DNA of 64,000 nucleotides, from the NCBI GenBank assembly GCA_963744275.1, contig CAVUSX010000015.1, forward strand, positions 344,242-408,241, written 5' to 3'. Positions 1 through 9,306 of this stretch are shown here, one piece after another. Each line of letters opens with the position of its first letter. Within the stretch, counting starts at the first letter, position 1. A program made the translations under genes and the position numbers. This stretch comes from VAZQ01 sp963744275 (lineage in GTDB: Bacteria > Pseudomonadota > Alphaproteobacteria > Rhizobiales > Xanthobacteraceae). The notes under the pieces were generated by a model. It searched no databases. It was not told the DNA's origin and worked only from the letters and a program-made list of their open reading frames with translations.

Positions 1-157
1 CCTGGAGATATCCAAAGTCCGTGTCCACCACGAAGCAAAGGGCGGGGGATGCGCCAGCCGTCGGTTCGGACCGGCTGCGTGCGAGCACGTCGTTCATGGC
101 CGCCTCGCTCGCGCGCTCGGAAGAGCTCGATGGCGGGAGCGATGGTTCCGGCTCCAT
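1..157 (-). CDS. N-terminal fragment of an unidentified protein (runs off left edge)
   Basis: A minus-strand frame with no stop runs off the left end of the window. It can begin at the ATG at 157 or at an in-frame ATG at 97; the latter has a GAGG-type ribosome binding site a few bases upstream. About 50 residues are visible: a Ser/Pro/Glu-rich leader, then ALCFVVDTDFGYLQ, which looks like the first strand of a receiver-like fold but is too short to classify. It lies 33 bases beyond the DUF2336 stop and may be co-transcribed with it. Whether it is a real gene is uncertain. Confidence 0.4.
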   Translation of the reverse strand, partial: MEPEPSLPPSSSSERASEAAMNDVLARSRSEPTAGASPALCFVVDTDFGYLQ

Positions 158-190
158 CGGCGCTGAGCCTTGTGGGCCGTCTGCCGTTCT

Positions 191-1303
191 TCATATACCT
201 ACCCCCAGATCGATCGGCTTCGCGGTCTTGGTGCGGATTTCCCAAAATCGAAGAACGCGTTGCGCGCTGGCTTGAGAGAGCTTGAGATAATCTTCTTTGG
301 CTTGAGCCAAGTCGGCGTCCGACATGGTGTGATGGGCGAAGCGGCCGCACAAGATCGCGCTGACCGTCGGCCACTTCAACCCGGCGGCTTTGCAGGGAAC
401 CAGCAATCCGCTGCTGCGCGCGCTCTTCATCAGGGCCGCGATCAGATCGATCGAGGCGGCAGACAGCATCGAAAGCGCCGCCACCATCTGCTCGTAGAGC
501 CGCCGATTGGCGAATTCCAGCAGCGCCGCTTCATCCAGCCTGCCCTCTTTCTTCATCGCCAAGATGCCTTGCTGCGCTGCCGTGAAATCGCGGTTCGCCG
601 TGGCCTCCCGGCTGACCTCGTTTGAGATCTTGGCGAGCACGCGCTGGATTACGTCCTTGGTTTCCGCCGGCGCGAGCGAAAGAAGCTTGGCGCGGACCGC
701 TTCGGTGGCCTTGAGCAGCAGATCCCGGAGCAGGCGCAATGGAATGTCGAGCCGCAGGCCGAGCTTCTCGGCCAGGCTCTCGTCCGTCTCCGCGTTGCGC
801 ACCAGGGTGGTGAACCCGGTCTCCGAAAATCGGGCGCCGGCGTTTCGCGCCAGCCGATGCACGGTTTCCCGATCGCCGCGCTCGACCAGCACGTCGGTCA
901 CGGCTTCTTCGAGCTCGCTGCGCCCCGAGATGGCGAGCAAGTGTTGCTGGCTTTTGCTGCCGGCGATCTCGACCAGGTCGCTCGTGGTCAGGCGCGCGGA
1001 TTGGGTCAAGACCGGCCCGGCGACCGCGATCTCGTCGTTGCGGGCGAGCTGCCGGATCACCTCGATCGGGGAATTGTCGACCGGCGCCAGGTGCCCGCTC
1101 AGCTCGGCCAGCGCCTTGGTCTCGATGCGCTTGATCAGGTGGCAAAGGACGTCGTCGAACAAGCCGATTTGCGCCTCATTGAGGCGGTCGGCATCGTTGA
1201 GAAACAGGTCGGTGACACGCCGAAGCGTTTCGACGCGTTTCTCGGACGAGCCGCTCTTGATCGCGTCTTCGAGCTCGACAATCAGAGATTGCTGCGCGCC
1301 CAT
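191..1303 (-). CDS. DUF2336 domain-containing protein
   Basis: A 370-residue protein that I recognise as a DUF2336 member, a family found mainly in alphaproteobacteria and without an established biochemical role. It is Ala/Leu/Arg-rich and appears all-helical, with no signal peptide or membrane segment, so it is cytoplasmic. The start (MGAQQSL) is preceded by GGGAAG at a suitable distance. The HD-GYP gene lies upstream on the same strand, 284 bases away, and the partial gene at the window edge lies directly downstream. Proximity to the HD-GYP protein fits a place in signal transduction, but that is inference. The frame is intact. Confidence 0.8.
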   Translation of the reverse strand: MGAQQSLIVELEDAIKSGSSEKRVETLRRVTDLFLNDADRLNEAQIGLFDDVLCHLIKRIETKALAELSGHLAPVDNSPIEVIRQLARNDEIAVAGPVLTQSARLTTSDLVEIAGSKSQQHLLAISGRSELEEAVTDVLVERGDRETVHRLARNAGARFSETGFTTLVRNAETDESLAEKLGLRLDIPLRLLRDLLLKATEAVRAKLLSLAPAETKDVIQRVLAKISNEVSREATANRDFTAAQQGILAMKKEGRLDEAALLEFANRRLYEQMVAALSMLSAASIDLIAALMKSARSSGLLVPCKAAGLKWPTVSAILCGRFAHHTMSDADLAQAKEDYLKLSQASAQRVLRFWEIRTKTAKPIDLGVGI

Positions 1304-1587
1304 TTTCTTCCCATCCCATCTCGGACCTGGAGCAGGGGCCGCGATTGCAACTTATGATTACGCGAACATTGGAAAGAAATTGTAAATCTCCGGTGAAAAT
1401 ACTTGGTTTCTGGTCGCCGCGCGCTGCAGGGGACCGTCTCGGCCCGCGGGCACCAGAACCCCGGCGACGCCAAAGGAGGTTGGTTGGTTCGTGGATTTTC
1501 AATTTTAAGACGCGTCGCCTCGGTGACACGGCTTTGGTCGGCAACAAGCGTCTCCGCGAAGCGACTGCGTATTGCTGCGCTTTGAAG

Positions 1588-2643
1588 CTATTCGACCCGG
1601 GCACGTGCGAATGGGCGAAACTCCCGGACAAGGTCGGCATCCAATCGAGGGCCCATATCTTCAAGGACTTGGTATGCGGCCTCCGAGGACAGGGGAGCCT
1701 TGTAGGCGCGCCGTTCGATAAGGGCCCCGAACACATCCGCAATCGTCATCATGCGGACAAGGTCCGACAATTCACGCCCTTCGAGTCCGTGCGGATATCC
1801 CGATCCGTCGAGATATTCATGGTGATGAACCACCATATTGAGCATGTCTGGATCGAGCCCCCGCACTGCTCGCAGCGCCTCAAAGCCCAATACGGGATGC
1901 TGCCGCATCGCGGCAACCTCTTCCCCCACGAGTGGGCTGGGCTTTTCCAGGATTGCAAGCGGAACGCCGGCCTTGCCGATATCGTGAAGCAGTCCCGCGA
2001 ACGCCAGTTTCTGCTTGTCTTCGCTCGAAAAACCAAGGTGGCGGCCGAAGGCCACCGCCACGCCGGTCACCAGCAGGCAATGCTGATAGGTCAGGCTATG
2101 ATGTTGACGCACCGTATCGATCCAGCGCACGAGCCCTTCTGCGTCGATTTGGGAGACGACCGTCTCGCCGGCCGATTGGACCATGTTCAGGTCGACTGGC
2201 GTGCCCGAGACGGCCGAAGCAAAAATGCTTTGCAAGGCCGCAATCCCTGCCGAGATGCCATCAGCTGAAAAAACCGCAGGATCGCCGGCCAAGGAACCGA
2301 TATCGCCAAAAAAAGCCGTGAGCAGCCTCTTGCGATCGACCGGACGCTCCACGAGGTCGGTCGCCCCGACCGCGAAGGCTTGCACGGCCTGAAGACGAAC
2401 GCCGTGCTCGACGACGAAAATGGCTTTTCCGCATTTCGGCCGAAGATCCAGCCAAAGCCTGAGATCGGCGAGATAGGAGCTATCCTCCAGATCGATGTCG
2501 ACAACAGCGTGTTTGGCAGGGGGCGCATGCGGTAGGCGATCGCGTACAAATGATTGCGTGTCGAAGACCCCGGCCAGTTTCCGGCTGACTTCTTCGGCAC
2601 GGCCGATGGAATCCGAGATGATAGAAAGTCGATCCACGATCAA
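1588..2643 (-). CDS. HD-GYP domain phosphodiesterase with receiver-like N-terminus
   Basis: A 351-residue protein. Residues 1-115 form a receiver-like alpha/beta region but lack a clear phospho-acceptor Asp pattern. The C-terminal half is an HD-GYP domain: LLHDIGKAGVP puts the HD pair at residues 220-221, and HHHEYLDGSGYP lies near 273-284. HD-GYP enzymes hydrolyse cyclic di-GMP, so a role in turning over this second messenger is expected. The GYP motif is canonical, which argues for an active enzyme. The degenerate N-terminus suggests a non-phosphorylated input or a protein-binding module. No membrane segment is seen. It is followed by the DUF2336 gene on the same strand. Confidence 0.88.
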   Translation of the reverse strand: MIVDRLSIISDSIGRAEEVSRKLAGVFDTQSFVRDRLPHAPPAKHAVVDIDLEDSSYLADLRLWLDLRPKCGKAIFVVEHGVRLQAVQAFAVGATDLVERPVDRKRLLTAFFGDIGSLAGDPAVFSADGISAGIAALQSIFASAVSGTPVDLNMVQSAGETVVSQIDAEGLVRWIDTVRQHHSLTYQHCLLVTGVAVAFGRHLGFSSEDKQKLAFAGLLHDIGKAGVPLAILEKPSPLVGEEVAAMRQHPVLGFEALRAVRGLDPDMLNMVVHHHEYLDGSGYPHGLEGRELSDLVRMMTIADVFGALIERRAYKAPLSSEAAYQVLEDMGPRLDADLVREFRPFARARVE

Positions 2644-2899
2644 GCTCGCGGTTGAATCCCATCAACTTCAGCGCGCTCGGCTCTGCCGATCGCCCTACTT
2701 TCAGTTACCGAGCCCGTCAGGAGTCATTCGGCTCATGGCACAAACCTTCAACGCCTCTTTAAACTGTAAGTTTTAACATTTCATGTCGCAATCCATCGGC
2801 GGCACCCGAGGCTTTCGAAAGAATCAATCAACCGCGACCGTCGCGCCGTTCACGACCGTCGAGCTGCTTACGCTCTCGGCGACCGCCGATCCGCCCCCT

Positions 2900-4123
2900 T
2901 CAGCCGTGCTCGAGCGCCGACCCATAGCCGGTCGGCCCGTCGTCCTCGCCATAGAGCCACTGCATCGATTCGAAGGCCTGCTCCGGCGTGCGGCCGCTCA
3001 ACATCAGGTTGCGCAATTCGCGCGCCACTCCGCTGGCGTGGTAAAATTCCCCATAAACGCGCGCCATGATCTGGACCCGCCCGGTGCGCAGATACCGGGC
3101 CTCCTGATAGGCCTGGAACGCGGCGGCGAAATCGCCGCCTCGCGCCTCGACCTTGTTGGCGAGGCACACCGCGTCCTCGATCGCCATGCAGGCGCCTTGC
3201 GCCAGGTATTGCAGCATGGGATGCGCCGCGTCGCCCAAGAGCGTCAGCCGGCCGCGGCTCCAGTTGCGGATCGGCGGCCGGTCGCACAGCACCCACATGC
3301 GCCAACTCTCGATCTTGTCGAGGAGCGTGCGCACCGGGGCGCAGGTCTTGGCAAAGCGCTCGTGCAGCTCGGCCGGATCGCCATAGCTGTCCCAGCCCTC
3401 CTCGTAGCGGCTCGAATGGAACACCGCCACGAGATTGAACAGCGCGCCGCCGCGCATCGGATAGTGCACGAGGTGAACCTTCTCGCCAGCCCACAGCACC
3501 ATCGACCACCAGCGCAGATCGGGCGGCATGTCGGCGGCGGGCAGCACCGCCCGATAGGTGATATGGCCGGCCACCACCGGCTTGCCGTCGCCGACCAGGA
3601 TGCTGCCGGATGGTCGACCACAACCCGTCCGCTCCGATGAGCGCGCTGCCCGCGTGGGTCTCGCCGGTCTGCGGTGCGCGCGATGATACGGTCGGCGGTC
3701 TCCTCGACGTGGATCACCTTCTGCGACACGACGAGCTCGATCAGGTCGCTAGCCCGGCAGGCCTCGAGCAGCACCGCCAGCAGGTCGGCCCGGTAGATCA
3801 GCGCATAAGGATGCTTGAAGCGGGTGCGAAAATCCCCGATCAGCGGAATTCGAGTCACCTCCCGCCCGCTGGTCGGAATCCAGCATGATCAGGTTCTCCG
3901 GAAATGCCGCCAGGCGGCTGACCGCGTCGGTGAGGCCCAGCACCTCGAACATCCGGAACACGTTGGGGCCGAGCTGGATGCCGGCGCCGATCTCCTTGAA
4001 ATCGGCGGCCTGCTCGATGAGCCGCACCCGGCAGCCCTTGCGCGACAGCGCCAAGGCGGCCGCGAGCCCGCCGATGCCGCCGCCCACGATCAGCACGGGG
4101 AGTTGTTGCTTGGAGTCGGCCAT
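2900..4123 (-). pseudogene. FAD-dependent aromatic monooxygenase (salicylate hydroxylase-like), three frameshifts
   Basis: The repaired product is about 405 residues of the FAD-dependent hydroxylase family (salicylate / 3-hydroxybenzoate hydroxylase type), which use NAD(P)H and O2 to hydroxylate aromatic acids. The N-terminus carries the FAD-binding VLIVGGGIGGLAAALAL motif; near the C-terminus LTLLGDAAHPMLQYLAQGA is the second FAD motif. Three shifts, near 3868, 3650 and 3595, each disappear if one base is removed, restoring continuous family-like sequence (for example SGREVTRIPLIGDFRTRF). The gene is last in the seven-gene run and starts 21 bases after the Bug receptor stop. It is either a young pseudogene or, more likely given the window-wide pattern, an intact gene with sequence errors. 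The substrate is unknown. Confidence 0.75.
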
Positions 4124-4144
4124 GCCGCTCGATCCTGAAGGAAC

Positions 4145-5149
4145 TCAATCCTGCGGCGGAATGTGGGCCTGCTTCACCACGCCGGCGAAGCGCGCGAGCT
4201 CGGATTTGAAGAAGGCGTCGAACTCGGCCGGCGTGCTGCCGACCGGCTCGTAGCTCAGCGCAGCGAGGCGCGCGCGCAGGTCCGGGGCCTGCAAGGCCTT
4301 GGCGGTCTCGCGCTGGATCAGGTCGACGATGTCGCGCGGCGTGCGGGCGGCGACGAAGAAGCCTTGCCAGCTCGACGACGCGAAGCCCGCAATCCCGCTT
4401 TCCGCGATGGTGGGCACGTCGGGCAGCGCGGTGGATCGCCGCGCGCTGGTCACCGCGAGCGCGCGCAACTTGCCGGCCGCGATCAGCGGCAGGCTGGTCG
4501 CGAGCGGCACGACCGCGACCTCGACCTCACCCGCCATCAGGGCGGTGTTGATCTGGGCGTCGCCGCGATAAGGCACCGGCTCGATCTCGATGCCGGCCGC
4601 GAACTTGATCATCTCCATGGTCAAGTGCAGCGGATTGCCGACGCCGCTCGAGCCGTAGTTCAATTTTCCGGGACGCGATTTGGCGAGCGCGATCAGCTCG
4701 CGCGTCGAGGCGACCGGCAGGCTCGGGCCCGCCACCAGCACCAGGGTGGAGGCGACCAGCTGGGTCACCGGAACGAAATCCGCCACCGCATCGAATGGCA
4801 GCGCCCGGTAGAGCGCCGGGCTGATGGCCTGGCCGTTGGTGGTCTGCAGGATGGTGTAACCGTCGGGCGCGGATTTAGCGACCACGTCGGCGCCCAGATT
4901 GCCGCCCGCCCCGGGATGGTTCTCGACCACCACGGGCTGATGCAGGGAAGCGCCGAGCGCGGCGCCGAGGACGCGGGCGAGATCATCGACCGCTCCGCCG
5001 GCCGCGAACGGCACGATGATGCGCAGCGGCCGCTCCGGAAAGCTCTGCGCCCGGACGCCGGCGCCCTGCAGGCAGAGCGCGGACACGACGAACGCCAGTG
5101 CGCCGGGCACTCGAAATCTCGGTCGGCGCGCGTCGCCCCGCCTCATCAT
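4145..5149 (-). CDS. Bug-family periplasmic substrate-binding protein (TctC-like)
   Basis: A 334-residue tripartite tricarboxylate transporter receptor (Bug/TctC). An N-terminal signal peptide of about 34 residues ends near GVRAQS. The mature protein has the family marks FPERPLRIIVPFAAGGAVDDLAR, split here as FPERPLRIIVPF then AAGGAVDD, plus ENHPGAGGNLGADVVAKS and DGYTIL. Family members bind carboxylates in the periplasm and normally pass them to TctA/TctB, neither of which is encoded here. It sits between the CMD-like gene (33 bases) and the monooxygenase (21 bases) in one operon, so its ligand may be the operon's substrate or an aromatic acid. Two ATGs (5149, 5146) are possible starts. Confidence 0.9.
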   Translation of the reverse strand: MMRRGDARRPRFRVPGALAFVVSALCLQGAGVRAQSFPERPLRIIVPFAAGGAVDDLARVLGAALGASLHQPVVVENHPGAGGNLGADVVAKSAPDGYTILQTTNGQAISPALYRALPFDAVADFVPVTQLVASTLVLVAGPSLPVASTRELIALAKSRPGKLNYGSSGVGNPLHLTMEMIKFAAGIEIEPVPYRGDAQINTALMAGEVEVAVVPLATSLPLIAAGKLRALAVTSARRSTALPDVPTIAESGIAGFASSSWQGFFVAARTPRDIVDLIQRETAKALQAPDLRARLAALSYEPVGSTPAEFDAFFKSELARFAGVVKQAHIPPQD

Positions 5150-5182
5150 TTCGTCTGTTCCTGACCGTCAGGAGCGTGCCTG

Positions 5183-5845
5183 CTATCTCGGCCGGTCGAT
5201 CTCCTGCCGGGCGCCGTCGGGCAGCGGATAGCGGTCGATCGCGAACAGCATGCTCAACGTATGATACTGGCCCATCAGGCCGACCAATTCGACGATGCCG
5301 CGCTCGCCGAAGCGGTCGGCCATGGCCTTGAAATTGGCATCGTCCACCTGCCGGGTCGTCAGCAATTGCTGGCAGAAATCGAGCACGACGGCTTCGTCCG
5401 CCGTCATGGCGGCGGGGCGCTCGCCTGCCGCCATGGCGTCGATGAAGGCCGCGCTCAAGCCGGCGTCGAGCGCCTGCTGGCGATGCGAATACCAGACATA
5501 CTGTCCGCCCCAGAACCGCGCCGTCAGCATGATGGCGATCTGCTTGAGCTTGGGCGGGATGGCGGTCGATTTGAAGCGCAGATAGGCGGTGAGCGGAGCC
5601 GCCAGGGCGGCCATTTCCGGGCTGCGCAGGTTGATGTTGAACGGGCCGTCGAGCGAGCCGCGCCCGTTCGCAAGTGCCGCATCGGCCATCGCCTTCTGGG
5701 CGGGATCGAGCTCCGCATAGGCGAGCGGCCGGAAGCGGCCGCCGCGCAGATGCAGGTCCGGCGCCGCCCAAACGGACGCCGCGGCGCCCGCCAGCGCGAG
5801 CAGCGCGCCGGCGAGGATCAGCTTTCGGTGCGGGAACGATCTCAT
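5183..5845 (-). CDS. Exported carboxymuconolactone decarboxylase-like protein
   Basis: A 220-residue protein with an N-terminal hydrophobic signal (about residues 9-27, ending SVWA) and a CMD/AhpD-type helical domain. The block ARFWGGQYVWYSHRQQALDAGL matches the CMD signature, except that the Glu usual in the QYEW segment is Val. Classical CMD enzymes are cytoplasmic, so the signal sequence is notable. It is followed 33 bases later by a Bug receptor and preceded 18 bases away by an NHL protein, within the 2.9-9.2 kb operon. A close paralogue lies at 36367-37017. Family membership is secure; the reaction is not, since the acidic residue is missing. The start has GGAGAG upstream. Confidence 0.82.
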   Translation of the reverse strand: MRSFPHRKLILAGALLALAGAAASVWAAPDLHLRGGRFRPLAYAELDPAQKAMADAALANGRGSLDGPFNINLRSPEMAALAAPLTAYLRFKSTAIPPKLKQIAIMLTARFWGGQYVWYSHRQQALDAGLSAAFIDAMAAGERPAAMTADEAVVLDFCQQLLTTRQVDDANFKAMADRFGERGIVELVGLMGQYHTLSMLFAIDRYPLPDGARQEIDRPR

Positions 5846-5863
5846 GACGGCTCTCCGGCGGTT

Positions 5864-6994
5864 TTAGTTCTGCACATCGATCCGGCGGAAGCGCTGCACC
5901 CGCTCGCCGGTCGCCACCTCGGCGGTATAGATGTTGCCTTCGAGATCGACCGCGATGTTGTGGGCGGCGACGAACTCGCCGGCCTGGCGTCCGACCCGGC
6001 CGAAGCGGCCGAGCGTCTCGTTGGTGGCGCGCTCGACGATGCGCACCTCGCCGTTCGATCCATCCACCATGTAGATGAACTTCTGCTCCTTGTCGGGCGA
6101 GAAGGCGATCTCGTAGACCGAGCCGTTCAGCCGGGTGTTGCGCTCGAAGAAATGCTCGGACACGAAGGTGCCGTCCTTGCGGAAGATCTGATAGCGGTCG
6201 TTGATGCGGTCGCAGACATAGACCAGGCCGTCCTTGGAGATGCGCACGCAGTGCACCGGATTGCCGAACTGCTGCGAGACCGGCTTTGCGGGATCATAGG
6301 GCGGGGTCTTGTCGTCGCTCGGCCGGTTGCCGTAGGCGCCCCAGTGGCGCTTGTAGGCGCCGGTCTCCGAATCGAACACCACCACGCGCCGGTTGGTGTA
6401 GCCGTCCGCCACATAGACCTCCTTGGCGGCGACGTCGACCGCGATGTCGGCGGGCGAGCCCAGCCGCTCGGTCGAGTTGCTGTCGGCCTTGTCGATCGGC
6501 TTGCCGATCTGCAACACGAACTTGCCGTCCATGGTGAACTTCAAGATCTGGCCGTCGGCCTTGTCGTTGCCGGCGAGCCAAATGAAATCGTTGTCGTCGA
6601 TATAGACGCTGTGCTCGCTCTTGGGCCAGTCGTAGCCTTGGCCGGGGCCGCCCCAATGACGGATGAGATTGCCGGACTGGTCGAACACCATGACCGGCGG
6701 CGCCGCCGCGCAGCACTTGGCCTGCGGCGGGTTCTGCTGGGCGGCGAGCTCGCGTTTGTCGAGCGAGCCCGGGCGCTGCACGATCCAGATGTGATCGAAG
6801 CGGTCGACCCTGATGCCGGCGACCTGCCCGAGCAGCCAGTTGTTGGGCAGCGGCTTGGGCCAGAACGGATCGACCAGGAATTGCGGGATGCCGCCGATCT
6901 TGGCGACCTCGCCCTGATTGACGATCTCGGTCTGGGCGAGCGCGGAGCTGGTGGCGAACGCGGTGATGGCGAAGCAGAGAGCGGCGATTTTCAT
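5864..6994 (-). CDS. Exported NHL-repeat beta-propeller protein (PAL-like)
   Basis: A 376-residue secreted six-bladed propeller of the NHL class, resembling the lyase part of peptidyl-alpha-hydroxyglycine amidating enzymes. The frame is open further upstream to 7063, but the start at 6994 (MKIAALCFAI) gives a clean signal peptide ending SALAQ and has GGAGGA correctly spaced. Repeated blade motifs include VDRFDHIWIVQRPGSLDKRE, GSPADIAVDVAAKEVYVADGY and AHNIAVDLEGNIYTAEV. Such proteins bind ligands or act as lactonases or lyases in the periplasm; the activity cannot be read from the sequence. It lies between the isocitrate-lyase-like gene and the CMD-like gene in the operon. Confidence 0.82.
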   Translation of the reverse strand: MKIAALCFAITAFATSSALAQTEIVNQGEVAKIGGIPQFLVDPFWPKPLPNNWLLGQVAGIRVDRFDHIWIVQRPGSLDKRELAAQQNPPQAKCCAAAPPVMVFDQSGNLIRHWGGPGQGYDWPKSEHSVYIDDNDFIWLAGNDKADGQILKFTMDGKFVLQIGKPIDKADSNSTERLGSPADIAVDVAAKEVYVADGYTNRRVVVFDSETGAYKRHWGAYGNRPSDDKTPPYDPAKPVSQQFGNPVHCVRISKDGLVYVCDRINDRYQIFRKDGTFVSEHFFERNTRLNGSVYEIAFSPDKEQKFIYMVDGSNGEVRIVERATNETLGRFGRVGRQAGEFVAAHNIAVDLEGNIYTAEVATGERVQRFRRIDVQN

Positions 6995-7055
6995 GATGTC
7001 CTCCCGAGCGTCCTGTTTTAAATCGATTGTACCACCCGATCCGGCCTTGCGCGGA

Positions 7056-7919
7056 TCAGGCATCCTTCATGGTGCGGCGCTCGATCTGCAGCAGGCGGTC
7101 GAGCCCGCAGGTGTCCTGCGCGGCCTTCATCTCCTTGTCGGCGCCGCCCGGTCCGAGGAACGCATCCATGCGGCCCTGCGCCAGGCATTGATAGGACTGG
7201 CGGACCGCCTTGACCATGGCGGCGAAGGCCGTGCCGGAGGAGGCCGCGAGCCGGTAGCCGAGCGCGGCGAGGTCGCGCTCCGACAGCGCGAAGGTGGAGA
7301 ACCCGTCGGGCGGCGCGAACATCATCAGGGGCGGCGGCAGGCGCTCGCCCATGATGCGCAGCTCGTCGGCGCTGCGCGTGTAGCAGAACAGCATGTCGGC
7401 GCCGGCCTTGTGAAACGCCTCGGCCCGGCGCATCGCCTCGTCGAGGCCGCCGACGCGGCGCGCATTGGTGCGGGCGATGATGACGAGATCGGGATCGGTG
7501 CGGGCCTCGCGCGCCGCCTCGATCTTCTTGACCATGAATTCGGTCGGAACCAGGTGATCGATGCCGACGTGATGCTCCACCCGGCGGGGCAGCAGCTGGT
7601 CCTCGATCTCGATGGCGCCGAAGCCGGCGGCCTCCGACAGCGTGATGGTCCGGTGCACGTGCACCGGATCGCCCCAGCCGCCGCCGGCGTCGAGCACGAT
7701 CGGGAGCTTGCAGACCGCGCGCATGTCGACCGCCACCTCGGCCAGCTCCGGCAGGCTCAGGTTCGCCTCGGTCACGCATTTGAGCCAGCCCAGCGATCCG
7801 CCGCTGAGATAGATCGCCTTGAAGCCGGCCTCCTGCGCCAGCCGCGCCATGATCGGATTGAGCGCCACCGGCGCGACGATCAGATCGTTGCCGGCGATGA
7901 GCTCGTTCAGTTTCTGCAA
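7056..7919 (-). CDS. Isocitrate lyase / PEP mutase family enzyme
   Basis: About 287 residues of the ICL/PEPM TIM-barrel superfamily, which cleave or form C-C or C-P bonds next to a carboxylate using Mg2+. Visible marks are AIYLSGGSLGW, the metal-binding region LPIVLDAGGGWGDPVHVHRT, IEIEDQLLPRR (usual form EDQ) and IIARTNARR. The Cys nucleophile loop (KKCGH) of true isocitrate lyases is absent, so a decarboxylase or other member is more likely. The frame is open to 8051, but TTG at 7919 has a GGGGGG stretch upstream and avoids overlap with the preceding gene, giving the family's usual length. It is the third gene of the operon and probably acts on an organic acid produced by it. Confidence 0.8.
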   Translation of the reverse strand: MQKLNELIAGNDLIVAPVALNPIMARLAQEAGFKAIYLSGGSLGWLKCVTEANLSLPELAEVAVDMRAVCKLPIVLDAGGGWGDPVHVHRTITLSEAAGFGAIEIEDQLLPRRVEHHVGIDHLVPTEFMVKKIEAAREARTDPDLVIIARTNARRVGGLDEAMRRAEAFHKAGADMLFCYTRSADELRIMGERLPPPLMMFAPPDGFSTFALSERDLAALGYRLAASSGTAFAAMVKAVRQSYQCLAQGRMDAFLGPGGADKEMKAAQDTCGLDRLLQIERRTMKDA

Positions 7920-7953
7920 GTAACGCCCCCCGGAGTGAGAGATGGAAACGCGA

Positions 7954-8244
7954 TCAAGACGGTTGCGTGACGTCTGTGGTGGGATGCCGCCGTTCCTTGT
8001 CCACCCATTTCCAGACCTCGTCCTCATCGACCCGGAATGCGCGCGCCACATGGCGGACCAGATCGCAGATCACGAGGCCGTAATGCTTGTGGTCGAGACC
8101 TTTGGCCGGATGGATTTGGCACACCAGCTTGCCGTCCTGCTGATACATGACGACCAGCGGATTCTCGAGCACGAACGGATTGTCGCCCGGCTCTCCGGCC
8201 GCTCCCGACAACAGCTTGCTCATGCGCTCCGACTTGGAATTCAT
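7954..8244 (-). CDS. Small conserved hypothetical protein
   Basis: A 96-residue soluble protein without signal or membrane segment. A hydrophobic core (NPLVVMYQQDGKLVCQIHPA) leads to an amphipathic stretch GLVICDLVRHVARAF. The last part resembles small DUF5076-type proteins of rhizobia, but I am not sure of this. It starts 10 bases after the stop of the Bug gene at 8255 and ends 34 bases before the isocitrate-lyase-like start, so it belongs to the operon. Its position between a receptor and an enzyme suggests an accessory or regulatory role, which is only inference. Confidence 0.65.
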   Translation of the reverse strand: MNSKSERMSKLLSGAAGEPGDNPFVLENPLVVMYQQDGKLVCQIHPAKGLDHKHYGLVICDLVRHVARAFRVDEDEVWKWVDKERRHPTTDVTQPS

Positions 8245-8254
8245 CTGCGCTCCC

Positions 8255-9247
8255 CTACTCTGCGGTGGCGCCGCTCAAGCGGATCGGCGCCGCCCATTTC
8301 TCGATCTCGCTCTTGACGAATTCCGCCAGGTGGCCGGGGCTGCGCTCCTGCGGCGCCACCACGTAGAGGCCGAGGTCTTCCAGCTTGCCGCGCACCGCCG
8401 GATTGTCCATCACTTTCGAGAGCGCCGCGTTGAGCTTGCCGACGATCTCGGGCGGGGTCCCTTTCGGCAGGAACACCGCGTTCCAGGAATAGATATCGAA
8501 GTCCTTGAGACCCTGCTCGTCGGCGGTCGGCAGGTCCGGCATCACCGGGGAGCGCGCCCGCGACAGCATCGCGATCGCCTTCACGGATTTGTCGCGGATC
8601 GGCTGCGCGGCCGTGGACAGGATGCTGCACATATAATCGAGCCGCCCGCCCATGAGATCGAGGAGCGCCGCCTCGCCGCCCCGATAAGGCACATGGATGA
8701 CGTCGATGCCGAGCACCTGATTGAGCAGCACGCAGCCGATATGCGTGGAGGTGCCGGCGCCGGCGGAGCCGAATTGCAGATGGGACTGCTGCGCCTTGGC
8801 GTAGGCGATGAACTGCGCGAGGTCGCTCGCCGGGAAATCCTTGCGCGTGACCAGCACCAGCGGCACCTGCGCGATCAGGGCGACGGGGGCGAAATCGGTC
8901 GCCGCATTATAGAGCGGATGCCGGTAGAGCGACTGGTTCAGCGCATGGGTGCCGATCGAGCCGAGCAGGAACGTGTAGCCGTCCGGCGTGGCGCGGGCGA
9001 CCCGCTGCGAGCCCGGCATGCCGCCGGCGCCCGCGAAGTTCTCGATCACCACCGGCGTGCCGAGCTGCGCGCCCAGATATTGCCCGACGATGCGCCCGAG
9101 CAGATCGACCGGACCGCCGGCCGCGAACGGCACCACCATGGTCAAGGGCCGGCTCGGCCAGCTCTCCTGCGCGCGCGCCGGCGCCCGATCGGCAAAGAAG
9201 CCGCAAGCCCCCGCCATGATCGCCGCCGCGATGATCCGTTTGCGCAT
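8255..9247 (-). CDS. Bug-family periplasmic substrate-binding protein (TctC-like)
   Basis: A 330-residue Bug/TctC receptor and the first gene of the minus-strand operon. The start at 9247 (MRKRIIAAA) gives a signal peptide ending APARAQE; the frame stays open far upstream to 10342 only because of the high GC content. Family marks are WPSRPLTMVVPFAAGGPVDLLG, given here in two parts (WPSRPLTMVV, PFAAGGPVDLLG), then ENFAGAGGMPGSQRVARA, DGYTFLLGS and VPYRGGEAALLDLMGGRLDY. It differs clearly from the receptor at 4145-5149, so the operon carries two receptors, perhaps for two related carboxylates. No TctA/TctB genes are nearby. The promoter should lie within 9248-9388, where a strong hairpin repeat is also found. 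Confidence 0.9.
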   Translation of the reverse strand: MRKRIIAAAIMAGACGFFADRAPARAQESWPSRPLTMVVPFAAGGPVDLLGRIVGQYLGAQLGTPVVIENFAGAGGMPGSQRVARATPDGYTFLLGSIGTHALNQSLYRHPLYNAATDFAPVALIAQVPLVLVTRKDFPASDLAQFIAYAKAQQSHLQFGSAGAGTSTHIGCVLLNQVLGIDVIHVPYRGGEAALLDLMGGRLDYMCSILSTAAQPIRDKSVKAIAMLSRARSPVMPDLPTADEQGLKDFDIYSWNAVFLPKGTPPEIVGKLNAALSKVMDNPAVRGKLEDLGLYVVAPQERSPGHLAEFVKSEIEKWAAPIRLSGATAE

Positions 9248-9306
9248 GCTCGGCCCTCGGGGCCCGTGACCGGGCCTGCGGCGCGAATATACCACTCGCA
9301 GCGCCC

